64,000 bases of DNA from Pontederia crassipes (GCA_030549335.1 CM060196.1:14213501-14277500); one strand, 5' to 3'. Counted from the stretch's first letter, positions 51,422 through 63,707 are shown. Notes: a model not told the origin generated them from the sequence alone. Numbers and translations: made by a program.

Positions 51422-53442
51422 ATCCCTTGTCTTATGAATTTATCCTTACTTGATACATTTGAAAGTAATTTTTTTACGAAGGACTTCTTGTGGGAATATG
51501 AGCTTCATACACTTGACGGTTTTGTCGGATTGTTATTGCTAAATTAAATGGTCATATAACAAAGGACCTGGTCTAATGTAAACTCCTATAAGGCATAAAC
51601 TTGTCACCCAACTCCCTCTCAATTTTTTTTATAACCATCTCTTGCCTACCTATGATATTGAATTGAAATTTTGTGTAGTATATAACATTTACAAACAATC
51701 TATTTAGTAGGTCATTTCCTCCATTTTATTTTCTATTTAATCTTCTTTTCAAGTGATGTCAGCCAACTATAGGTCAAATGTCATTTATATACGAATGCTT
51801 ATCAATCATTGTTTTTTCTATCCTTATCCAATAATAACTACATAGGAAGTATCAAGGAAATATTCAAAGGTTGTTCCATAATTTACAATTTTATCATATC
51901 AAGCAATAACTTGCATGGAAAAACTTCAACTTACTCAATTTTTTTGCGTCTTATCAAATTAGATTATTAGATAATAACTTTTTTGAATTATTAACTTATC
52001 AACTATGGAACTCTTGGAATCTGTTAGATCTAGGCCTAATCAGAATTAAACAAGATGATCTATGAAAGGAAAGGGTGGGGACAATGCTGCCCCTAATAGA
52101 TAAAAATAATTGTTACATGATAGTTAATTAAAATTTTTATTGTGATCGATTCTACCATCAAATATTTGTCATTTGGCTAAAATTATTGATATGAGAACTA
52201 GTTCAATATCTGATTTCATATCTATCAAACATATCAATTGTAATTTCATCATTATATCTACTTCAAATCGAGACTTACTACATTACGTATAGAATCGATG
52301 AAGTTTTTTAATGCACAAAATGTTGGGTCAAAAAGTGAGTGTTCATTTTGTGCTTCTAATGGATTCAAGCAACATATAAGTCAACAATTTAAAACATTTC
52401 TAAGTTTTTGTAATTCTTCGTTGCAAGTTCTTCGAGATGTTTTTAATTGAGATTTTTAATCTCATGAGTTTTTACCTCTACTTGATGGAGGACATCTTGC
52501 TGAAATATGAAATCTCACCAATTGAACTTTCTTGTTGGATGGTATTGTTAGATTAAGTGGGAATATAATAAGAGAGTTTGGATCTTATGTCATGAGTGTC
52601 GGGCATGAAAAAGTACTACAAGACCTAGAACGAGTTAAAGCAATGGAATTAGTTTATGGTGATGCAAAATTTCAATACTAACATTATTCAACTATAGTCA
52701 TGATTTTTATCTAGAAAGTTGTGATTATGACATGATAACTTAGGAAACTTCTTTAGGGGCCGTCTGGATATTAGAATCATGATTCTTCCGAATTCTACAT
52801 GAATAGTTAAATTGACAGATTAATTCGGGATGTATTTGAATGAAGTAAACTTAATGATGAGAAATCATGTAGGTGATGTGATAGGAAAAAAAGTAGATGT
52901 AATAAATTAATTTTAATTAGTGTTGAATAAAAAACAAGTATTATAAATATTACATATAATTTTATTAATTAATAAAATAAACTTATAAATTAAAATGTTT
53001 ATTAAATATTTTGTTAAAAAATAGAATTTAAATATAATAAATTAGTTTTTCATAAATTATATTTAAGAAAATATTAAAAATTAATGAAAAAATAAGTAAT
53101 AAATAATATTATATTAATCATTTATAATAAATATTTTATATTTAATAAATATAAGAAAGGTATAAGAAAGAAAATGGTAAAAGAAAAAATTGCAAAAGAA
53201 AAACATCAAGTAAAAAAAGTGAAAAGAAAACAAGGCTCCTTCCATAAAAAAAAGGGAACCACATCTTGGAAGCAGGGTCACATGACATTGGTTCTAGGAT
53301 AATTATTGTGGCATCGAAAATATAGGGTGTTTGGGGAATTAAGTGGAACCAGGAGACTAATTTCACTTAGTTCTAGTGTCAAACGCTTCTGGACAACATT
53401 AAGGTCGCAAATTCTCCCTACAGCCATCGACAAGAGAGGGAG
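51422..53442. other. AT-rich noncoding DNA with a possible MITE remnant
   Basis: No gene recognised. A possible MITE spans about 52756-53393: the left end CGTCTGGATATTAGAA and, read inward from the right, CGTTTGACACTAGAA are similar inverted ends. No target duplication is visible, so the call is weak. Confidence 0.3.
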
Positions 53443-55973
53443 TGTAACATCCCAAGATTTCAATAAGAGGCAATAAAGTAATTTGACACAAGTTCAATTG
53501 TTAAAGAAAATTAAAGGAGAGCTGGGAAGGAATATGAATAGAAGAAGTTTAAGTCCTACTTGAAGTAGGAATTTCAATTAGAGTGAGATTAGATATTTCA
53601 ATTTGATTTGAGGTCTAAAAGAATGTTTAATGGACATAGGACTCCCACGTAAAAGAGTATTTAGAGTTTTATAATTTAAAAATATTTCAACGATTTTAAT
53701 TCAAAAATTAAATGATAAAATATTAAGAAATTAAATAATTTCAAAAATTAGAGAAAAGAAGGAAACAAAAGAATAAGGTGAAAATAGAGTTTGAATGAGA
53801 GAAATTATTGAATAGATAAAAAGAAATTTGAGTAGAGATTAATTTTTTATAAGTATGATTATGGAATAAGTAGTGAAATTAAGATTTAACTAAATCTAAA
53901 TATTTGGCACAAGATAATTGATGATGGATGATCATGATTGATGGAGAATTAACCAAAGGCTCAATAGGAGTAAAAAAAACTCCAGTTGAGAATTATAAAT
54001 AGAGCTTAAATGATGTCTAAAAAAGTATTATTAACCTCCAAAAAATTCTGCACCACGAGCCTCTCTTTCTCCTTCGTTTGCACATGAACTGATAGTGTAT
54101 TTTGAAGCCTGCACATAAGGGATTTTGGACGTCATTCGAACACTACAGTCGCTCAAAGTCTCGACGCTCGTGCAGTTTTTAGCAGATAAGAACATACATA
54201 AGGGGATCCACATGGCGTCAGTTTTTTGTGATATGGACCATTGTACTCATCTTCATTATACAGAAATTATATTAATATATTGTTTGCGTCAATTAGATTT
54301 CATATGACATAGATAGGATGATCGAGAATTGTGTCAGAAACACAATTTCACGATGACGACAAAATTTGGCTCGGGTTCTATTCTACATGGCTCAGGTTTT
54401 GTTTGACACGGCCCAGACATTGTACGATATAGACCGAGTTCTGAAGAACCCGTACTGAATTGAATTAAAATGGACTGTGTTCAATGAACATGGGTCGCAG
54501 CCTGGATCATAAAAATACATACCGAGTTTCAACGTATAAGATGGATTGAGGTGAATCGGCCAACCCGCCTTGGGTACACATCATACTCGACCCCAGTTTT
54601 GTCCAACCGAGGTGGAAAATAATGGAATTGGAAACACGGTCCATGTTCTAACTAACGCAGACCATTTTTCAATGGCAGAAAACATAATTTCTTCTATGAT
54701 TGATTGTTCTTGGTCATTGATATGTATTGGTCATCACATTTTTTATGCTTATTATATTGATCGATACTAATCAATAATTGAAAATTAATAGATGATAATT
54801 GATTGTGGATTATTAGCCTATTGTTAATTGACATACATTGATAGATTGAATGATTGAAATTGATTGTATATCATCTAAGCGATGATATGAAAAATTGGTT
54901 ATTATTGAATTGTTAAATTGATAATTGAGACATTCATAGTCGATAAAGACCTTTGTAGTCAATGGAGACCATTATGGTCGATGGAGATTCTTATGATCGA
55001 TGAAGATCCTTGTGATCGATTGAGGCCATTGCTGGTTAATGGTGGTTCATAGAGTCGATTGCTAAAGCATAATTATTAATAGAAACCCTTATGATCGATT
55101 AAGGCCTTTATGATCGATGGAGACCCTTGTGGTCGATTGAGACATTTATGGTCAATGAAGGACCTCGTGGTAATGGAGATTTTTGTGATCGATGGAGGCC
55201 CATTGGAGTCTATCGAGATCGTTATGGTCGATGGATGTTTTCTTAATTGAATTGAATTACATTGTTGATTGAATTGTGCCATAGTGGTTGATTGATAATT
55301 GAATTGCTTCCTAATGGCTGATGGATCATTGGTTGCACTCTAGTGGATGATGGATAATTAAATTGATAAATTATTAAGAGAGTTTATAATTGATAATAGT
55401 TTATTGTGGTCTTCATTGATCTAAAGTCAATTGGTATTTGATTTAAGATAATTGAACCAAATTAAATGGATATTAGGCATAACGGATAATCACTATGATT
55501 GATCAAGTTGTTTGTGATTTATTGATTATTATTAATTTTTATTTATCCTAATCAATCATATATTGTTACGAATAATTGCTTATTGATAGTATTGACATTG
55601 ATATTGGTATGGATACATGATTCATATAGTTATTGTTATGAGTGGCCCTATGTACTGAGTTTATCTCATTGGGCTTTGTCTTTGTACTTGGATTCATATA
55701 GATGATCATGATGATGATGATGAGATGGTTGATAACTCCTGTGACGACTGACATACACATGGATATAGGGTCCATTATTATATAAGTGTAGGACCCATGA
55801 ACCCATATGCCATTAAATTAATGTATGAAGAGCTTACACATATTGTAAATGTTATTGCATTTTAGTCATTCTGTATTGTAAACCAACTGGTCATAGTGGA
55901 GTAATAAAATTGGATGGTGTCGTCAAGATAGTCTTCTGGACAGACAAAGAAAAAAGTATCTCAGGGCATTATA
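53443..55973 (+). repeat. 5' LTR (2.53 kb)
   Basis: The start TGTAACATCCC is shared with the minus-strand solo LTR in LIKE-COV intron 3. Its last ~700 bases align with the 3' LTR remnant (shared GAATTGTGCCATAGTGG, TTATCTCATTGG and CATGAACCCATA). The end reads GGGCATTATA where the 3' LTR has GGCATTACA. It includes repeated GTCGATGGAGAC-like motifs at 54930-55240. ORFs inside are short and not supported. Confidence 0.82.
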
Positions 55974-55974
55974 A

Positions 55975-55987
55975 AAATATTAGAGCC
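55975..55987 (+). other. Degenerate primer binding site (initiator tRNA-Met)
   Basis: AAATATTAGAGCC sits just after the 5' LTR and matches 9 of 13 positions of TGGTATCAGAGCC, the usual plant LTR-retrotransposon primer site. Confidence 0.5.
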
Positions 55988-56384
55988 TAACGTGAGACAC
56001 TTTTTAGCTATCTTTAATAGAATATAGTCAATGTGCCTACGTCATGAGCAACTATTGCGTCATCAAGAAATGGTCAAGTAAATTTTTTGAACCATGATTA
56101 GTTTATATAGATAAAAGTTTCAATATAGAATATAGTGCCTTCAAGATTATGGGTGGAGTGAGGGATGACACAAATTCTTAAATGATGGAAATAGAATGGT
56201 TTCATGGGTAGTATAAGGCAACACAAAGGTTATTCCGAAAGGAATAACTAAAACTCTAAGGAGGTTATCCTGGATAAAATAACCTAAGTTCTAAGGAGGT
56301 TATCCTCTCAGATTATTGTTATAGGTCATATCTTTATTTATGGCATATTGATATAGATCACATCGAGAATGATCGTTCCGCAAA

Positions 56385-57584
56385 CACTACAAGAAAATTC
56401 AACTTTTCTAACGGTCGCAACCGTAAAATTTTTTTGCAAAATCTTGTAGAAAATGAGGTTTTCGATGGTTTTTTCAATGGATATGATCTGTTAGAAAAAA
56501 TGCTCGTCGCAAATACATTTTTGACGAGTGATAGATATCCGTCGAAAGTTCAGACTGTCGTACCCGTCAAAAAATTTTGACGATCGCGACCGTCGGAAGT
56601 TCAAACGGGTACAACTGTTTGAATCTTGCGACCGTCTGAACATTCAGATGGTGGTGATCGTCGAAACATTCTGACGGTCGTGATCGTCGAAAAATTATGA
56701 TGGTGGAAACCATCAAAAGTTTTGACGATTGTGAATCTTTTCGACGGCATAAGCCGTCTGAGAAAATGTATAAAATAATAAAAAAATGGCTGCGCGCAGT
56801 CGTTTCAAGTAGCGTGCGACCATTTCGGGCCGTGCGCGGCCAGATCCGCCCGTGAGGTGGCGATCCAGGCCGCGCGCAACCGGATCTACCGCCAGGCGAC
56901 AGATCTAGGCCGCCCGCAGTCGGATCAGCTACCAGGCGATAGATCCGTCGCGATGCGACTCGATCTGCCGCCTGGCGGCCTAATACGATGCTCAAGAGCA
57001 ATGGCTTGAGACCGGAATAATATATGATAATCAAGAGAAACGCGATCAAACGAATTTTCAAGGCAACGAAATATCAACCCCAAAATTATAATAAACCAAG
57101 CAATCGATATTATAAATAGATGGACTTAATCACAAGATAGTCAATCTTGTAATTAACGACGAAAGTTCCCGAAGAATGAGTTGCAGAAGTTCCCTTACAG
57201 CAAAAGTAATTAAGCCAAATTTTCATAAATTCAAAGATGTCTGAAATAATAATAAACACTATATTATATAATAATAAAATACTAATTATATTATATATTA
57301 TGATATATAATATTATAATATTGAATTATTTTTATGATTACCGACGGTCCGGACCATTGGAACTTGTGACGGATGGTGAGCCATTGAAACTTCTGACGCT
57401 CCAAACTATTAGAAAATAAAATAATAATATAATAAATTCCATAATTTATTTTTTTTATTTTTTACGGTCTGGACCATTAGAAGTTTTGACGGATTGTTAT
57501 CCGTTTCAAAATCCGTCGTAAATTGTGAAAGATTTCTTTTCGTCAAAAAATGGTTCGTCAGAAAATCTCAATTTTCATGTAGTG
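56385..57584. mobile_element. Non-autonomous CACTA element nested in the LTR retrotransposon leader
   Basis: It starts CACTACAAGAAAATTCAAC; read inward from the right end it starts CACTACATGAAAATTGAGA. The 3-bp target duplication AAA (56382-56384 and 57585-57587) is the length expected for CACTA elements. Subterminal regions carry many copies of short ACGGTCG / CGACCGT-like motifs in both orientations, as transposase-binding subterminal repeats do. The core has a GC-rich block at 56790-56985 and an AT-rich stretch. No transposase is present; the minus-strand ORF at 56567-57061 crosses repeats and is not supported. Confidence 0.9.
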
Positions 57585-57680
57585 AAAACGTGCCCCATGA
57601 CCCAAGGAATGGATCTCAACGAGTAAACCAATGAACTCAAAACCCAAGGGAAGATGAGCAGCTAAGTCCAAGATCCTCCA

Positions 57681-58133
57681 TTGAATAATGACCGAACCAA
57701 TGGGCATCATGAGGAACAATTGAGGCAGGGGTCGCCACCATATGGATCCCCCTCAGTGCATAGCGAATACTCCATCACTAGGAGTGATGATCTATCACCT
57801 CATCAAGATCGAAAGGATAGTATTAAGAGGTTTCTCAAGTTGCAATCCTCTCACTTCGACGGAAAGAATGACTTCAAAGATGTAGAGAGGTGGATAGAAA
57901 AACTAGAACATATTTTCTTGGAAATGGATTGTGGTGAGGATCGCAAGATGATTGATTCCACTAGAAAGTTGACATCTAAAGCAAGAGATTGGTGGAAAAC
58001 TTCCAAGTTCATAGTATTCTCCGGCCAAGGTTACATCCCTTGGGGAGAATTTAAAAAGGCATATGAAGATAGATACATTCTTGTCTATGAGCGAGGCAGA
58101 AAGCGGAGTACCTCATGCTACAACAGGGTATGA
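57681..58133 (+). pseudogene. Ty3/gypsy-type gag fragment
   Basis: It is a 150-codon frame. The N-terminal part is polar. It then has the retrotransposon gag core FDGKNDFKDVERWIEKLEHI, LEMDCGEDRKMID, LTSKARDWWKTSK and WGEFKKAYEDRYI. This matches the capsid-like Retrotrans_gag family of plant gypsy elements. The frame stops just after it runs into LTR sequence at about 58130, so the C-terminal zinc knuckle and all of pol are lost. Confidence 0.82.
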
Positions 58134-59158
58134 ATTGTGCCATAGTGGCTGATTGGTAATTGAATTGCTTCCTAGTGGCTGATGGACCATTGGTTGCGTC
58201 CTAGTGGATGATGGATAATTGAATTGATAAATTGTTAAGAAAATTGATGGATAATAGTTGATTGTGGCCTTCACTGACCTATAGCCAATTGGTGATTGAT
58301 TTAAGTTAATTGAATCGAATTGAATGGATTTCGGGCATCATGGACAATAACTATGAATGATCAAATTATTTGTGATTTATAAATTAATTACTGTTAATTA
58401 GTATTTATCCTTGTCAATAAAATATTGTTATGGATAATTGCATATTGATAGTATTGACATTAATATTGATACGGATACATAGTTATGGGTGACCCTATGT
58501 ACTAAGTTTATCTCATTGGACTTTGCTTCCTAGTGGCTGATGGACCATTGGTTGCGTCCTAGTGGATGATGGATAATTGAATTGATAAATTGTTAAGAAA
58601 GTTGATGGATAATAGTTGATTGTGGCCTTCACTGGCCTATAGCCAATTGGTGATTGATTTAAGTTAATTGAATCGAATTGAATGGATTTCGGGCATCATG
58701 GACAATAACTATGAATGATCAAATTATTTGTGATTTATAAATTAATTATTGTTAATTAGTATTTATCCTTGTCAATAAAATATTGTTATGGATAATTGCA
58801 TATTGATAGTATTGACATTAATATTGATATGGATACATAGTTATGGATGACCCTATGTACTAAGTTTATCTCATTGGACTTTGCTCATGTACTTGGATTC
58901 GTATATGTGATCATGATGAAGATGGTGAGATGATTGGTGGCTCCTCTGATGGGTGACATGCACATGAATATATGCTCCATTATTATATAGGTGTAGAGCC
59001 CATGAACCCATAGGCCATTGGATTAATCTATGAAGTGCTTATGCATATTGTAAAGGTTATTATATTTTAGTCTTCTTGACTGACGATAGTTGAGTAATAG
59101 AATTAAATGATATCGCCCAGATAATCTTTTGACCAAGCAAAGAAAAAGAGGCATTACA
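58132..59158 (+). repeat. Truncated 3' LTR with internal 358-bp tandem duplication
   Basis: It corresponds to the 5' LTR from about 55271 to its end. Within it, 58167-58524 and 58525-58882 are near-identical tandem copies, both starting GCTTCCTAGTGGCTGATGG, while the 5' LTR has the unit once. Only a few base differences separate the copies (for example GACCTATAG/GGCCTATAG and GATACGG/GATATGG), so the duplication is recent compared with the divergence between the two LTRs. Confidence 0.85.
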
Positions 59159-59163
59159 GGGAG

Positions 59164-60890
59164 TGTGGGCCCCACCCCTCTCCCACCATCTCTAACGGGG
59201 CTGCAGGAGGGATGGTGGGCGGTGCTCCCCCACCCCCACCCTCTTTTTTTAAAATTTTTATTGATTATTATAATTTTTAAAATATTTTACTTGTGTACCA
59301 AGTAGGCAGGAATATCGAAAAATAATCCATGCTCGCAAAAGGGTAGTTGTTAAATAAATTAATTATTGTGAAAGATGATTTTATTATAAAGTAAAGTTTG
59401 ATAATATAGTTGAAAAAGATGATAAAGTTCAATAATAGTTATGAAAATTTGCACTTGCGGAAAAATACTTGTAATCTCTTATTTTTTTTCTAACATTTCA
59501 ATTATTAAACCTTGACTTTTGTACCAACTTCGATGTCCACTATCTTCATGTGATAACCAATGTTATTAAAATTGGACGGAATTGATTGGTTCAATCACGA
59601 GTCGACCGTTGATCCGATCTGGTTGAATATTAAAATCATTTTTAGCACTGGAATGAGGCAAAATTTGTTGAATCGTAAAAAATGGCAAATCGATTCAAGT
59701 TTAAATTTGAAAAAAAATTCATAAGATAGGAAATTAAAAGAAGAAAAATAAAGTATTAAAAGGGAAAGTTGAATAGGATGGAAAGAATGAGAGGTTATAA
59801 AATTAAATAAAAATAGAAATGATAAGTATTAAAATCTGAGTAATATTAAAAAAGAAATTATTAAAGGGCATAAAGGTGGAAATAAAAAAGATTTTTTTAA
59901 AAATAAAGTTATATTATACTAATAGTTCCCTATTAGTAGATTATTAACATAATATTTATATATTATATCTTTAAAATATTATAAATAATATTACTTTTTA
60001 AAAAGTTTGATTCAACTATATCGAATTCGATTCAAACTTAATCTAATAGTGAGGCCGATCTAATCATCAGTCCAGTTATAAAAAACATTGGTGATAATCA
60101 AGAATGGAGGCCGATTGCTCTCGGGCATGAACATCAGAATTCAGAAGAGAACCGTGGTAGAGAAGAAAAAAAAATACAAGAGAAGGGAAATAAGGATGAG
60201 GGTTTTATTTTATAGGGGGGCTAAATTTTGGTTCGATAGAGTTTAATTCAGATTAAAAATTTTAAACTCTAATTATATAATTATTAATTTCCATCCTAGT
60301 CAACTTAATTAAGAAGATTTTCTTTTCTTCTTTTTTTATTTTATTTTAATCAATCTCTAAGGTCATCTCATCCTTTAATTTCAAATAATTTTGGAATTGC
60401 AATAAATAAAAAGTTATCCACTTAATTAACTATATATTTTAAAAGAAGTTGGGTACCTAATTTTGAAGGCTGAATCTTTTACTTTTCTCGAGGTAATGCA
60501 ACAAAGTTGAGGCTATCTTAAGATTCTTCGTGGCATCTTAAAACACTTTATTCTAAACCGAACTGTTTGATTCGCGTTGTTCTTGACCAAAATATTTGTT
60601 CCAATGCCTACGAGAACTTGATTTTACATCTTTGTTTTACTTTCCTCTTAAACTCTGTCCAATTTGTTTTTCATAAACTTAAAGCATATGTTGTCTATCG
60701 TTATGCAACAATTTCATTCTCACACAACTCAATTTTTTTAATATATATATATATACGAGGAAGTATAAGGCGAGCACGATCACAGAAATTCTAGCCATGA
60801 TGTAGGGTAATTGAAATTAATAATTACGAATTAAAGTTTTAAAATCCTTAATTTAGTCAGAATTTATTTATTTTACCTGCATATAGATAT
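59164..60890. other. Noncoding DNA with a short C/G-rich segment
   Basis: 59164-59246 is rich in CCCACC/GGTGGG and flanks the LTR element. The rest is AT-rich. No gene recognised. Confidence 0.4.
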
Positions 60891-60893
60891 TAA

Positions 60894-61169
60894 GGGAGTG
60901 TTTGGAAGGAGCATTACTATCTATAAAATCCAGATCGATGTATTATTCTTTGTATTATTCAAAAAGAAAAAATGCATGACAAGTAAATAAAGAAAACATG
61001 AGTAATACATTAGGTAAAAAGGTCATCATGTTACAAAGAATACTTCATCAACATTTTAAGATTCACGTGTGTAATAATTAGTTTGACTAAATAGTCAACC
61101 CATCTCATTTTGTTCATCTGTTTGAGAAATAAAACCACTTATTTTAGATTTTTCTTATTCCAAACGTCC
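60894..61169. mobile_element. Possible MITE (Tourist/Harbinger-like ends)
   Basis: The left end GGGAGTGTTTGGAA and, read inward from the right, GGACGTTTGGAA form imperfect inverted ends around ~275 bp of AT-rich DNA. TAA precedes the left end, but no matching TAA/TTA follows the right end. Confidence 0.3.
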
Positions 61170-61820
61170 ACTATATATGAATTCATTGTAGGACGTTTCC
61201 AAATTATACCACAACTTTCATTTTAATCCATCTCTCTAGTTCCATTAATTATTTTTATTTTTTCCAATTATTTTATTTATTAAAAAACTAAACTATTCTT
61301 TTTGCTTAAATTAAAGCAATATATAAAAAAATAAATTGCCCCCTCTCCCTCTCAGCCTCTTTTGCCACCGAGTGACGCTCGGCCGGGTGTCGGCGAAATC
61401 CCCCTTGCACCCCCACTCTATTGATGAGTTCACAGAGGCCCCCTTTTGTCGTCGAGTGATGCCCCCTCGCTGCTCACGACACCCCCCTCCCCCCATCCCC
61501 AACAATCCCTCTCTCCGTCGGTGAGCAGCCCCGCCTTGGTCGTGACCCCTTGCCGACGAGATCCCCCTCCTCGCTCGTCAGCAGAGGGGTCGACGACCAC
61601 CCCTTCCGATGCCGACGGAGGAGAAGGGGCATCATTGGTGACGGGCCCTCCTTTTGATCCTTTATTTTTTTATTATTTTTATATATTACTCTAGACTTTT
61701 AAAGATAAAAAGGTAGCTTTTTTAATAAATAAAAAATAAAAAAGTTAACAGACGAATGAAGTAAGATGAAAACTGTGGTATAATTTAAGAACGTCGGAGA
61801 ATTCATATATTAGGATTAGA
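61170..61820. mobile_element. Element with long inverted repeats and GC-rich core
   Basis: The left arm (from about 61171) has ATATATGAATTC, then ACGTTTCCAAATTATACCAC and TTTCATTTTA. The right arm, read inward from about 61818, has ATATATGAATTC, ACGTTCTTAAATTATACCAC and TTTCATCTTA. Weaker A/T-rich symmetry (TTTTTATTTTTT, TTTATTAAAAAA) extends inward. The arms enclose a C-rich core at about 61338-61660, unlike the surrounding DNA. This looks like a non-autonomous DNA transposon with long inverted repeats, possibly Mutator-like. No transposase and no clear target duplication seen. Confidence 0.6.
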
Positions 61821-62943
61821 TGTAAAAAATTACGATAATTTAGGATAGATTTAAGAAAATAATACATGTTCAAATTATAAATTTATTGGCTTAATTTTTT
61901 AAGAAATTGATCAGCCCATCTAATTTTACATGATGATATGAGAGGTAGAGGTATTGAATTTAAACATCATTAATATATTTTCTCCATTGGTTATTCAAAC
62001 TTCATTAATATAATTTTACATTGAAACCACGCCAGTGGAAAAGTAAATTATAAAATATAAAAATATTGCTCTTCTCGATCTAGTTTGGAAAAATTTTAAA
62101 ACAAGATGCACTTTGTTCCTTTGACAAGTTTCAGAATGGAGCAAAAATAAAATTATTTTTATATTTGTTTATTCTGCTAATGTGGACGTGATTTTGTTCT
62201 CACGGGCTATTGTCATACCAAACAGACCCATGGAGAGTGTGCCAGCATGCATGGTAATTACACATCTTAAAATTCAATTTTTCTTTGGATTGGTCTATTT
62301 TTCAATCGAAATTTCAACAATTTAATAATTTCGATTAAGAAATGGATTGACATGACAAACTTCCTTTCTCTATATAGTGCAACTACGTTGAAGTTAAATT
62401 GGCTGCAATGAAACAGGACAGTACGCGTAAAGATTCAAAAAAGAAATTTTTAACTACAATATATGCATACGACCTCTCCTTTGACAACATATACAGTAGA
62501 CTAATATGTGTACATATGCACCAAACGAAAGTTGCGTTTTATAAGTTTCGAGTTCGTATATTTGTAAACGTAAAAAAATTGTTGAAAATTTTTTTTCATT
62601 AGAGTCAAATGTACTATTCAGAATGATACTAAATTAATCGGACGATATGACATATCATTATTTTAGCTCTTAGCCGCTAGGTCGGTGAGTGCATCCCTCT
62701 TAAGGCTGCAGTTAAGCCCATATGATGCAACCATGCAGTTGCATGAACCATCCACATGCAATTAATTGAACTCCACGTCCAATGCTATAAAAGGCAACGA
62801 AGGCATTGTCTCGAGACATGATGTTGTCTTGCAGGTTGTTGTCGGTGCATGAATTCTGCAGCTTGGATTGTGATATTGAGTCGACTTTTCGAAGTGATTG
62901 TCGTCTCGATCTCGAGTATAATATAGAATATGAAAGAACCTTG

Positions 62944-62946
<3 letters not shown>
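61821..62946. other. AT-rich noncoding DNA
   Basis: No gene, RNA or repeat I can support. Short ORFs at 62399-62602 and 62712-63029 are not convincing. Confidence 0.4.

Positions 62947-62989
<43 letters not shown>
62947..62989. repeat. (AT)n microsatellite
   Basis: An uninterrupted AT dinucleotide run of about 21 units. It produces the (YI)n tracts in overlapping reading frames, which are artefacts. Confidence 0.97.
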
Positions 62990-62993
<4 letters not shown>

Positions 62994-63164
62994 TGATGCT
63001 TTCAAGTCATCTTCACACCATCTTTTCAATTTATCTTTTTTCTTAGTTCTTTAGATTTATAATCTATTTTATCCATCAAAGTTTGTCAACAATTCCACCC
63101 ATTCAATGACTGAAATCAACGATAATTAATTTATTTAATATCATATTATCTGTTCCTATTCTTT

Positions 63165-63165
<1 letters not shown>

Positions 63166-63224
<59 letters not shown>
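63166..63224. repeat. (ATA)n microsatellite at the junction of a diverged direct repeat
   Basis: About 19 uninterrupted trinucleotide units. On each side lies a copy of a ~75-bp sequence: AATTCCACCCATTCAATGA from 63090 and AATTCCACCTAATCAATGA from 63222. Both continue into AATATCATAT-ATCT-TTCCTATT. Confidence 0.93.
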
Positions 63225-63630
63225 TCCACCTAATCAATGAAGAAATTAATGAAAAAATATTCTCAATTTTAATATCATATAATCTCTTCCTATTTCTTTC
63301 TTTGGAAATAAATTAACGATTCATATACATCTATGTATATGTACATATGTTATTCATTGAATTTATCTTGGTAGCGTATCAGCTAGCTCATCACTCAGTT
63401 CTTATTTAACATATAAAACATTTTTTTATCTCTTATCTCTTCATCTTCCTTGGCAGTAATATTATCCTTAACTCCATTAAATGCTATTATCAGTTAGAGG
63501 TATTTCTCTCCTATATAACTTGTCGAAGTCGGTCGATTGGAAGGAAGAACGATTGTACATTTTGTTCTTTTTATTAGTTCCATGCTCGAGCATATAATAC
63601 TTATAATTAATTTTATTTTTGAATTTGCAG

Positions 63631-63707
63631 GTAGGGATTACATAAAAGTTGCAGCTGAAATATATCCAGAGGGACAGAAGAGAAAGTGGACTTCCAAAAT
63701 CGTCTTG
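63631..63707 (+). CDS. Candidate internal exon of an unrecognised gene
   Basis: A 77-base open segment is bounded by TTTGCAG and GTAAGG, good acceptor and donor sequences. It begins with the last two bases of a split codon (xGT) and then encodes RDYIKVAAEIYPEGQKRKWT followed by SKIVL. The composition looks protein-coding, but I do not recognise the family and no partner exon was found. It is not a recognisable part of DSK2. The gene would continue beyond the right edge. Confidence 0.3.

Larger units (their letters stand above)
53443..59158 (+). mobile_element. Deleted Ty3/gypsy-type LTR retrotransposon with intact 5-bp TSD
   Basis: GGGAG flanks the element (53438-53442 and 59159-59163). It begins TGTAACATCCCAAGA and ends GAGGCATTACA. 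Structure: 5' LTR 53443-55973, degenerate primer site, leader with an inserted CACTA element, gag fragment, then a truncated 3' LTR from about 58132. All of pol, the rest of gag and the first ~1.8 kb of the 3' LTR are missing at one junction near 58130. Both ends and the TSD survive, so the loss was internal and followed insertion. Confidence 0.85.

Noticed and set aside
62712-63054. ORFs with long YI repeats on both strands
   Set aside because: Created by the (AT)n microsatellite.
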